Below are positions 16,591 through 22,599 of a stretch of DNA of 25,967 nucleotides, piece by piece. The stretch is from JASFWK01 sp050049355 (GTDB lineage: Bacteria > Chloroflexota > Anaerolineae > B4-G1 > DUEL01). The notes under the pieces are model-generated. The model had not been told where the DNA came from. It saw nothing but the letters and a program-made list of their open reading frames with translations, and ran no database searches. The position numbers and the translations under genes were made by a program. The stretch is taken from NCBI GenBank assembly GCA_050049355.1, contig JASFWK010000019.1, forward strand, positions 1 to 25,967. The letters run 5' to 3'. Within the stretch, counting starts at the first letter, position 1. Each line of letters begins with the position of its first letter.

Positions 16591-16635
16591 CACCTCCGCA
16601 CTCGCGTGCCCACCGAAAAGCGAGTATAATTACAG

Positions 16636-16718
16636 TGCCGGAGGTGGGAGTCGAACCCACACGGGTCGAGCCCACGCGATTTTGAGTCGCGCGCGTCTGC
16701 CTGTTCCGCCACTCCGGC
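16636..16718 (-). tRNA. tRNA-Leu (anticodon CAA)
   Basis: An 83-nt class II tRNA: acceptor GCCGGAG/CTCCGGC, D-arm GCG...CGC, anticodon stem CGCGA/TCGCG with loop CTCAAAA (anticodon CAA), and a long variable arm with GGG-CTCGA-CCC. The T-arm is GTGGG-TTCGACT-CCCAC and the discriminator is A73. The long variable arm and A73 agree with leucine identity. CCA is not encoded. Confidence 0.96.
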
Positions 16719-16729
16719 CTGCATAGTCA

Positions 16730-16758
16730 AGTATAGACGCAGAAGGAGATTTAGTCAA
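16730..16758 (-). promoter_or_regulatory. Promoter of tRNA-Leu
   Basis: On the minus strand: -35 TTGACT (16758-16753), 17-nt spacer, -10 TATACT (16735-16730). The start would fall about 5 nt before the mature tRNA. Both hexamers are identical to those of the ThDP-operon promoter at 5104-5132. The boxes lie in the upstream region of the divergent GT87-like gene. Confidence 0.78.
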
Positions 16759-16863
16759 ATCACCAACCCAGGAGACGACCAGAGGAAATGGCACCCGGTA
16801 CCACCGCTGTCGGCCGGCTGGGGAAGGATCGGCGCCGCAGCAACCCTGGGTCTGGCCTGCCTC

Positions 16864-17991
16864 TTGGTGGTCTTGGTCAACTACTGGCTGGTGATGACCA
16901 CGCTCGAGGGGATGGCGAACAGTGACTTCATGAGCCTCTATGCGGGCGGTAGGTCACTGGTGCTGAACCAAGACCCCTACAACCCAGGTGCCTGGGCGGC
17001 TCTACGTGCTCGCTTCGGGAGTAGATGGTTTCCCGACCCTACGTGTCCATTCCCTCTGTGGACCCTGATCTTCTTCGCGCCCTTGTCGCTGCTGCCGCTG
17101 CCAGTTGCGGCCTCGGTGTGGATCACGATCTGCGAGCTAGGCCTAGTCGCATCCGTCTTCCTGCTGCTGGCCTTGACACGTCGTGAGGGCAGTCCAGTTC
17201 TGACCTGTGTCGCACTCTTCGGCGCATTGGTGTCTCGGCCCTTCCTTGCCTCTCTCATCAATGGACAAGTCGTTCCGGCCTTTCTGCCCATCTTGGCAGG
17301 AGCAGCCTGGCTCTACTCAAGAGGACGAAGTCTTTTGTTTGGTGTTCTGCTGTCGCTCCTGATCACCAAGCCCAACCTCTTCATCCTTTTCTTCCCCGCG
17401 GTCGCTCTACTTCTCTTTGCCCGCAGAGATTGGAACGCCCTGGCCGGCCTTGCGCTCGGCGCTGGATTGCTGCTGTTCAGCTCGTGGGCGATCAGCCCCG
17501 GCTGGCCATACCGATGGGTGAGGGTCATCGGCGACAAGGCATTTCGCTTCTCCGGCACGCCTACTCTTTGGGGCTTGGCCTATGTCCTATTCGGCGACGT
17601 CCTCTGGGCACCGGCGGCAGTCGCGGGGGTGGTCCTACTGAGTTCGATCACAATGATCCTTGTACTGCGTTGGCAGGACGATTGGCTGGCCGCAATGGGG
17701 CTGACTCTTTGCGCGTCGCTGCTGACGGCGCACTACCTACGTGCATACGATCACACCTTGATCATCGTACCGATGATCGTGGGGCTGGGCTACGGGCGGG
17801 ACCATCTCCTGACCAGAGTCTCGATCTGGCTGGGCGTGATCCTGGCATTGCCCTGGTTGCTCTTCCGCGTTGCGCAGGTCAGAGGCTTTGACCAGTGGAG
17901 CGCCCTTGTCCCAGTCGCTGCCATGGTCTACCTATATGTCGCCCGCAGGAAGCAGCCGATCCCCGCCTGGGTATCCGCGGGCTCGGTCTGA
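16864..17991 (+). CDS. GT87/DUF2029-like polytopic membrane glycosyltransferase; start uncertain
   Basis: A protein of about 375 residues or slightly more with eight to ten hydrophobic helices. The opening NSDFMSLYAGGRSLVLNQDPYNP (20-42) is the typical first-loop signature of DUF2029/GT87 enzymes, which use polyprenyl-phosphate mannose-type donors; the conserved aspartate is D21. The TTG at 16864 would cut TM1 in half: the frame stays open upstream and reads GRIGAAATLGLACLLVVLVN, a complete TM helix, but contains no ATG, GTG or TTG. The nearest ATG (16788) is in another frame. Either a CTG start (16807, 16846 or 16852) or an indel in the assembly is likely. The stop is 1 nt before the sigma-factor start. 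Confidence 0.78.
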   Translation: MVVLVNYWLVMTTLEGMANSDFMSLYAGGRSLVLNQDPYNPGAWAALRARFGSRWFPDPTCPFPLWTLIFFAPLSLLPLPVAASVWITICELGLVASVFLLLALTRREGSPVLTCVALFGALVSRPFLASLINGQVVPAFLPILAGAAWLYSRGRSLLFGVLLSLLITKPNLFILFFPAVALLLFARRDWNALAGLALGAGLLLFSSWAISPGWPYRWVRVIGDKAFRFSGTPTLWGLAYVLFGDVLWAPAAVAGVVLLSSITMILVLRWQDDWLAAMGLTLCASLLTAHYLRAYDHTLIIVPMIVGLGYGRDHLLTRVSIWLGVILALPWLLFRVAQVRGFDQWSALVPVAAMVYLYVARRKQPIPAWVSAGSV

Positions 17992-17992
17992 G

Positions 17993-18598
17993 ATGGACGC
18001 AATGGATGAGACGGACCTGATTCAGGCCGCTCAACGCGGCAATCTGGATGCCTTCAACGAGCTGGTGCTCAACTACCAGCACCTGGTCTACAACGTCGCC
18101 TATCGGATGATGGGCGATCCCGCTTCGGCATCCGATGCCACGCAGGAGGCCTTCATCAAGGCTTATCGCAAGATTGAGACTTTCCGAGGTGGCTCCTTCC
18201 GCTCCTGGCTTCTACGAATTGTAACTAACTGCTGCTACGATGAATTCCGCCGCCGGAAACGTCGCCCAGCCACTTCCTTCGAGGACCTGGGCGACATAGA
18301 TGAGGAGGCCAACCCCGCTCTGGTGAACGGTGGAGAGTCCCCCGAGCAGCGCGTCGAGCGCGAGGAACTGGCCACCTTCCTCCAGACCGCCATCAACACT
18401 CTCCCTTCTCACCAGCGAACGGTACTTGTCCTGTCTGACGTGGAAGGGATGTCCTACGCCGAGATCGCCGGAACTGTCGACATCCCGGTCGGGACAGTGA
18501 AATCACGGCTGGCCCGGGCTCGGGCCCACCTGCGCGATCTCTTGCAGGAGCAGAGGGAACTTCTGCCTCGCGCCTATCGTCTTGAGAACGGGAATTGA
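17993..18598 (+). CDS. ECF-type RNA polymerase sigma factor
   Basis: A 201-residue sigma-70 family protein of the extracytoplasmic-function type. Region 2 spans about 8-90, with the -10-recognition segment DATQEAFIKAYRKIETFRGGSF. An acidic linker follows, and region 4 (about 135-185) has the helix-turn-helix LSDVEGMSYAEIAGTVDIPVGTVKSRLARAR. The ATG at 17993 follows the GT87 stop directly (TGA-g-ATG), with a second ATG at 18002; no strong ribosome site is visible, so coupling to the upstream gene is likely. The frame is open further upstream, but that part overlaps the GT87 gene. The next gene encodes its probable anti-sigma factor. Confidence 0.92.
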   Translation: MDAMDETDLIQAAQRGNLDAFNELVLNYQHLVYNVAYRMMGDPASASDATQEAFIKAYRKIETFRGGSFRSWLLRIVTNCCYDEFRRRKRRPATSFEDLGDIDEEANPALVNGGESPEQRVEREELATFLQTAINTLPSHQRTVLVLSDVEGMSYAEIAGTVDIPVGTVKSRLARARAHLRDLLQEQRELLPRAYRLENGN

Positions 18599-18602
18599 GA
18601 AG

Positions 18603-19433
18603 ATGAAGGGAAGACAAATGCAGGCGCTCGATGAGATGCTTTCTGCCTATTTGGATGGGGAATTGAGCCAGAAGGAGCAGCTCCGGTTGGAAGCCCGCCT
18701 AGAGCGTGATCCTGCCCTGCAAGAACGGCTGAAAGCACTGCAGCACACAGTGGCCCTCGTGCGGAACCTGCCTCGTGTTCAAGCCCCGCGCAATTTCCTG
18801 CTTGCGCCCGCCATTGTCGCCGAGAGTCGGCCCGGCCCAACCCGCCGCTGGGTTGCACCGGCATTGACGTTCGCTACAGCCGCCAGTGCTCTCATTTGCG
18901 TCGCGGTACTCGCCACCAACCTGGTCGCGGGCGGCTTGGCGAGTCGTCCCGAAGCAGCACTGGCCCCCGCCGAAGTGGCGATGGAGCCGGCTACGGAAGA
19001 AACTGCGGGCACCACCATGCCCTTTGAAGCTTCGCAGGGGGAGGAAGAGGAACTAGCTGAGACCCCAATCGCTCCACAGGAAGCGGCGCCCACCCGTGTC
19101 GGCGAGGGAGATAGAGTGCCCGGTGAGCAGGTGATCACACCCACCGCACTACCCACCGCTCTCGCACTTAGGGGCGGACCGACCCCCACAGCGACCGCCG
19201 TCATCTCAGACACCCCCCCTCCGACAGACGTCTGGGGCGTCACTGAGACGCCACCCCCTCCCGCCGTCGCTGCCCACGAAGAAGCTTCGCCTGTCCCTAC
19301 AACGGAGCCGAGGGCACAGGCGCGGTGGCCACTCGTTACCGGGACAACCGCGCTCCTCGCGGGCGGCTTCAGCTTGCTCACTCTCTGCTTGGGGGTGGGC
19401 GCCGCCTTGGCCTGGCGCGCTCACCGGCGATAA
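18603..19433 (+). CDS. Two-TM anti-sigma factor with Pro/Thr-rich extracytoplasmic region
   Basis: A 276-residue protein. The N-terminal 60 residues (MLSAYLDGELSQKEQLRLE...) have the helical layout of ECF anti-sigma domains, but the HxxxCxxC zinc motif is missing. TM1 lies at about 84-108. A 130-residue region rich in Pro, Thr, Ala and Glu (e.g. PTPTATAVISDTPPPTD) follows, then TM2 (about 243-268) and a short basic tail. The sigma-binding domain would therefore be cytoplasmic and the linker outside, suited to sensing envelope signals, perhaps via proteolysis. Alternative starts are TTG 18582 and ATG 18618; the gene begins 4 nt after the sigma-factor stop. Confidence 0.82.
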   Translation: MKGRQMQALDEMLSAYLDGELSQKEQLRLEARLERDPALQERLKALQHTVALVRNLPRVQAPRNFLLAPAIVAESRPGPTRRWVAPALTFATAASALICVAVLATNLVAGGLASRPEAALAPAEVAMEPATEETAGTTMPFEASQGEEEELAETPIAPQEAAPTRVGEGDRVPGEQVITPTALPTALALRGGPTPTATAVISDTPPPTDVWGVTETPPPPAVAAHEEASPVPTTEPRAQARWPLVTGTTALLAGGFSLLTLCLGVGAALAWRAHRR

Positions 19434-19442
19434 GAGAGACCC

Positions 19443-19952
19443 GTGGCCAAGTACCCAGAACTGAACTACTGTCCCCAGTGTGGAGAGGCGCTCCAAGATC
19501 GGGAGGCCCACGGACGTCCGCGAAGATACTGTCCATCCTGTAATCGCGTGATCTTCCACGATCCGAAGGTGGCCGCCGGAGCAGTGGTGGAGCAGGCCGG
19601 AAGAGTGCTGCTCGTCCAGCAGAGCCACGGGCCAAAGAAAGACCGCTGGAGCATCCCCGCCGGATTCGTGGAACACGATGAACCCCCTGCCCTGGCCGCG
19701 ATCCGAGAATGTCGTGAGGAGACAGGGCTGGAGATTGAACTGACTGGTCTGCTGGGCATCATGTCCGGCGGCGAGCTACCTGGCGAGGCCTCCTTCCTCA
19801 TAGTCTACCGAGGCCAGATAACAGGTGGACGGCTCAAGCCCGGCGACGATGCTCAGCGAGCTGCTTTCTTCCACAGAGACCGGCTGCCACCGCTGGCGTA
19901 CGCCCCCACCCGAAAGGCGCTGGAGCGATGGAGGAAGCGACAATTCCCCTGA
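19443..19952 (+). CDS. Nudix hydrolase with N-terminal zinc ribbon
   Basis: A 169-residue protein. Four cysteines in two CxxC pairs (C10/C13 and C30/C33) form a zinc ribbon like that of NudC-type NADH pyrophosphatases. The complete Nudix box GX5EX7REUXEEXGU reads GFVEHDEPPALAAI followed by RECREETGL at about 74-96, so the enzyme should bind Mg and cleave a nucleoside-diphosphate-linked substrate. It is shorter than NudC (about 260 residues), and the substrate may be NAD(H), ADP-ribose or another nucleotide. The start is GTG at 19443, 9 nt after the anti-sigma stop, with a weak ribosome site; it may ride on the same transcript. Confidence 0.9.
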   Translation: MAKYPELNYCPQCGEALQDREAHGRPRRYCPSCNRVIFHDPKVAAGAVVEQAGRVLLVQQSHGPKKDRWSIPAGFVEHDEPPALAAIRECREETGLEIELTGLLGIMSGGELPGEASFLIVYRGQITGGRLKPGDDAQRAAFFHRDRLPPLAYAPTRKALERWRKRQFP

Positions 19953-20055
19953 CAACTATCGCCCGGCTCGAGCCAGACGCTTGCGGGGATATGTGCAAGA
20001 TGCCAGCGGTTTCCGTGACTGACCGCCGTTTGCGAGTCTGCAAGGAGTAGAGACT

Positions 20056-20892
20056 ATGGACATAGATACACAACTACACGAATTCCTTCAAGACACCTTG
20101 CGCTTCATCCCGAGTCTGATCGCGGCACTCTTCGTCTTTTTCGCTTCACTACTTCTATCTAGCCTGGCTACTCGCTCAGCTCGCCGAGCCCTGCGAGAGA
20201 GGGCGGAGGATCCCGAGCTGGTACGGTTGCTCACCTTGCTCATACGATGGGGCCTGATCGGCGTAGGCACGCTGGTCGCCCTGGATCAGATCGTCGACGT
20301 CACCGGTTTCATTGCGGGGCTCGGCATCGTCGGATTCGCGGTGGGTTTCGCCCTGCAGGATATCGCCCGCAATTTCGTCTCCGGCATTCTCCTGCTGATC
20401 CGGCAGCCATTCGAGATCGGCGACGCCGTCGAAGCAGGGGGCTACAGCGGGACGGTGCTCAGCATCAACATCCGGGATACGGTTATCAGCACGTGGGACG
20501 GGGAGGAAGTCATCATCCCCAATGCTGACATCTACACCCAGCCGATCGTCAACTACTCAGATCTGCCACTGCGCCGCCGAACCATCCGCATCGGCCTTGG
20601 CTACGAAGAGAACGTGAATGAGGCCGTCAGCGTCCTTCTGAAGGCAATCGAGGGCACGGAGGGCGTGCTGGAGGACCCGGCACCCACCATCCTGGCGACC
20701 GAATTGGGGAATTCGGCACTTCAGCTTGAGGCTCGGTTCTGGGTGAATCAGAGGAATCACGGCCTCTTCGAGGTCCACTCCGCAGTCGTGCAAGCCATCA
20801 GTGAGGCTGCGGAAGTAGAGGGCATCGACCTGCCATATCCCATCCAGACAGTTCGCCTGGAGGGAGCACGATCTTTCCAGGATAGCGGTTAG
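20056..20892 (+). CDS. Small-conductance mechanosensitive channel, MscS family
   Basis: A 278-residue protein, the usual length for MscS. Three TM helices lie at about 15-38, 62-82 and 84-117. The pore helix TM3 reads GFIAGLGIVGFAVGFALQD and leads into FVSGILLLIRQPFEIGD, the hallmark of the family. The cytoplasmic beta domain (GTVLSINIRDTVISTWDGEEVIIPN) and the mixed C-terminal domain follow. It would open on membrane stretch and release solutes on hypo-osmotic shock. The ribosome site AAGGAG lies 8 nt before the ATG. The 103-nt gap from the Nudix gene leaves it open whether it shares that transcript. Confidence 0.92.
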   Translation: MDIDTQLHEFLQDTLRFIPSLIAALFVFFASLLLSSLATRSARRALRERAEDPELVRLLTLLIRWGLIGVGTLVALDQIVDVTGFIAGLGIVGFAVGFALQDIARNFVSGILLLIRQPFEIGDAVEAGGYSGTVLSINIRDTVISTWDGEEVIIPNADIYTQPIVNYSDLPLRRRTIRIGLGYEENVNEAVSVLLKAIEGTEGVLEDPAPTILATELGNSALQLEARFWVNQRNHGLFEVHSAVVQAISEAAEVEGIDLPYPIQTVRLEGARSFQDSG

Positions 20893-20898
20893 CCGGCC

Positions 20899-20927
20899 TG
20901 GACAAATCCCGCAGGTTGCGGTACAAT
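20899..20927 (+). promoter_or_regulatory. Promoter of rpsT
   Basis: -35 TGGACA (20899-20904), 17-nt spacer, -10 TACAAT (20922-20927); each box matches the consensus at five of six positions. The spacer end GCAGGTTGCGG is nearly identical to that of the UDP-glucose dehydrogenase promoter. The start would be near 20934. Confidence 0.78.
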
Positions 20928-20938
20928 AGACGCCGTTC

Positions 20939-20953
20939 CTTCCCGTTGGGAAG
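20939..20953 (+). other. Hairpin in the rpsT leader
   Basis: CTTCCC and GGGAAG form a perfect 6-bp stem with a 3-nt loop (GTT), close to the predicted 5' end of the rpsT mRNA and 17 nt before its ribosome site. It may stabilise the transcript or take part in S20 autoregulation. Confidence 0.5.
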
Positions 20954-20982
20954 CTCTGTTTGTAACTCTGGAGGTGAAGACC

Positions 20983-21255
20983 TTGCCACACACCAAGTCA
21001 GCTGTGAAGAGATTGCGCCAGAGCGAGAGTCGACGAATCCGCAACCGAAGGGTCCGCAGCCGTGCCCGCACGACTGTCAAGAAGGCCTTCCGCCTGATCG
21101 AGGCGGGGCAGTTGGAGGAGGCTCGCGAAGCAATCGAGGATGCCTACAGCGCTTTGGACAAAGCCGCGACCAAGGGCGTTATGCACAAGAACAAGGCTGC
21201 GCGGCACAAGGCGCAGCTGATGCGACGCTTCAACAAGACTCAGCAGACGCAGTAG
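20983..21255 (+). CDS. rpsT: 30S ribosomal protein S20
   Basis: A 90-residue, very basic protein starting PHTKSAVKRLRQSESRRIRN and containing KNKAARHKAQLMRR near the C-terminus, both typical of S20 (the E. coli protein has 87 residues). It binds 16S rRNA early in 30S assembly. The TTG at 20983 is the real start: GGAGG (20970-20974) lies 8 nt upstream, and the N-terminus then matches the family. The in-frame GTG at 20974 overlaps the ribosome site and would add three foreign residues. Use of TTG is notable because E. coli rpsT also starts at a weak non-ATG codon (UUG). The gene is monocistronic, with promoter, leader hairpin and terminator. Confidence 0.96.
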   Translation: MPHTKSAVKRLRQSESRRIRNRRVRSRARTTVKKAFRLIEAGQLEEAREAIEDAYSALDKAATKGVMHKNKAARHKAQLMRRFNKTQQTQ

Positions 21256-21288
21256 CAGCCTGCACGTCACACACACATAAGAGTGAAT

Positions 21289-21321
21289 ACACCGCCGCTG
21301 GAAAGCGGCGGTGTTCTGTTG
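21289..21321 (+). terminator. Intrinsic terminator of rpsT
   Basis: A perfect 11-bp GC-rich stem (ACACCGCCGCT 21289-21299 with AGCGGCGGTGT 21304-21314) closes the stable tetraloop GGAA and is followed by TCTGTTG. It lies 33 nt after the rpsT stop. Confidence 0.85.
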
Positions 21322-21518
21322 CAGTGTCCCTACTTATCGAAGGATGCGATCCAACCGCAGCCCCACTGGCTCCACGAGGGCTCTCTGCGAGCGGTCTAGG
21401 AAGCCCCCACGGAAGAGGCGGTGCAATGGGCGGAGATGGGACACTCAGAGACGGTCAGAAGGATCAGTGTGCAGATCGGCACTCATCATCCCGCAGAAGC
21501 CAGGACTCACAGAGCAGG

Positions 21519-22400
21519 CTAGTGGAGCGCCTCTGTCAGCGATCTGATATCGTAGAAGGGCCCGTCCGAGGCAAGCACCCGTTGGACGTCCAGGCTCATA
21601 AGAGGCAGGTTCTGCTCTCCCTCCTCGCCTTGGAGCAGGACGTAGCCCTGCTCCCGCTCCCGAAACGTGTGGTGGGTTTGGATCATCTCCTGCAGCCGTG
21701 CGGTCAGACCTTCAGTCAGCGGATCCAGTCGCTCCACTGCGGTGAAGATGACGAAGCGTCCGCCTTCGGTGCGCCCCAGGAAGTCATCGGGGGTCCCCCA
21801 ACGCTCAAGTGCCTCACTGAGCGTATGGCCAACGTGACGGAGCACTTCCTGGGTAGCCACGAAACCATGTGCGGCCTTGAAAGAGTCCAGATGGCGAACC
21901 GTCAGCCGCAGCAGCGCCCAGCCATCTTCCTCCCCCAATAGATCGCGCAAACGGCTGCGGACAAGTCGACCACTGGGCAACCCCGTGATCGGGTCGATCA
22001 AGTTGTGGGCGGCAGCGCGGCGCAAGGCATTCCGCACACGAAGTGTCACCTCCTCTGGGTCAAAGGGGATGACAATGAAGTCATCCGCTCCATTCTCAAG
22101 TCCCGCGATGCGCACTTCTCTGTCCAGACTGCTGGCCAGAAGAATGACGTGGATGTAGCTGATGCGCGTGGTGGCCCTCAGTTCCTGGCAGATCTGAATT
22201 CCGTCGGCGTCTGGAAGATCGACATCGATCAATGTCACCTGGGGAAGGAACCGCCGGCAGAGGATCAATCCCTCCTCACCGGTCGGGGCAGCCTTGATGT
22301 CGAACCCGGCCGCCTCGAAAGATTCACGTAGTAGTCTCACAATCTGGTCGTCTGGCTCAACGATGGTGACCCTGCCGCCTAGATGCTTCTCACCTACCAA
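21519..22400 (-). CDS. Response regulator: atypical receiver plus degenerate GGDEF domain
   Basis: A 293-residue protein when started at TTG 22400; AGGAGG (22413-22408) lies 7 nt upstream, whereas the frame extending to 22481 runs through the promoter. The receiver domain (about 10-127) keeps the acidic pair D17-D18 and the phospho-acceptor D59 (LIDVDLP), but the invariant lysine is replaced by I111 (DDFIVIPFDPEE). A GGDEF-like domain (about 137-260, from DPITGLPSGR) has EGGRF where GGDEF should be, so cyclic-di-GMP synthesis is unlikely. It probably acts by protein contact or nucleotide binding. It has its own promoter and is divergent from the UDP-glucose dehydrogenase gene. Confidence 0.85.
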   Translation of the reverse strand: MVGEKHLGGRVTIVEPDDQIVRLLRESFEAAGFDIKAAPTGEEGLILCRRFLPQVTLIDVDLPDADGIQICQELRATTRISYIHVILLASSLDREVRIAGLENGADDFIVIPFDPEEVTLRVRNALRRAAAHNLIDPITGLPSGRLVRSRLRDLLGEEDGWALLRLTVRHLDSFKAAHGFVATQEVLRHVGHTLSEALERWGTPDDFLGRTEGGRFVIFTAVERLDPLTEGLTARLQEMIQTHHTFREREQGYVLLQGEEGEQNLPLMSLDVQRVLASDGPFYDIRSLTEALH

Positions 22401-22421
22401 TGGATCTCCTCCTCTCAATCT

Positions 22422-22450
22422 CCGAGGACCGCTCACTCTCTCCTCGGTCC
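22422..22450 (-). other. Alternative hairpins in the leader of the response-regulator gene
   Basis: Two stems share bases and exclude each other: CCGAGGA (22422-22428) with TCCTCGG (22441-22447), and GGACCG (22426-22431) with CGGTCC (22445-22450). They lie between the predicted transcription start and the ribosome site on the minus strand. A regulatory role is only a possibility. Confidence 0.35.
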
Positions 22451-22470
22451 GCCTGAGGGTGCACAATGGA

Positions 22471-22498
22471 ATTGTAGGCAAGAGAGGGATTTTGTCAA
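22471..22498 (-). promoter_or_regulatory. Promoter of the response-regulator gene
   Basis: On the minus strand: a perfect -35 TTGACA (22498-22493), 16-nt spacer, -10 TACAAT (22476-22471). The leader to the TTG start is about 65 nt. Confidence 0.78.
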
Positions 22499-22524
22499 TG
22501 GATCCGGGCTCCTCTTCAGCAGAC

Positions 22525-22553
22525 TTGGAACAAGCTGCAGGTTGTGGTATTAT
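22525..22553 (+). promoter_or_regulatory. Promoter of the UDP-glucose dehydrogenase gene
   Basis: -35 TTGGAA (22525-22530), 17-nt spacer, -10 TATTAT (22548-22553) preceded by TGG (extended -10). The spacer end GCAGGTTGTGG matches the rpsT promoter except at one base. The leader is about 40 nt. Confidence 0.75.
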
Positions 22554-22599
22554 TCCCTAGCTCGACGGGGCAGCGAATTCTAGTGCTAAGGAGATACCA

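Noticed and set aside
16625..16630. TATAAT on + before tRNA-Leu
   Set aside because: The tRNA is on the other strand, no -35 box lies 16-18 nt upstream, and no + strand gene follows closely.
19965..19974. 10-bp palindrome GGCTCGAGCC after the Nudix gene
   Set aside because: Too short for a terminator or a convincing operator, no T-run, no second copy seen in the window.
20916..21941. Open frame of 341 codons on + spanning rpsT and the response-regulator region
   Set aside because: Runs through the rpsT gene in another frame, its terminator, and antisense to the response regulator; no domain seen.
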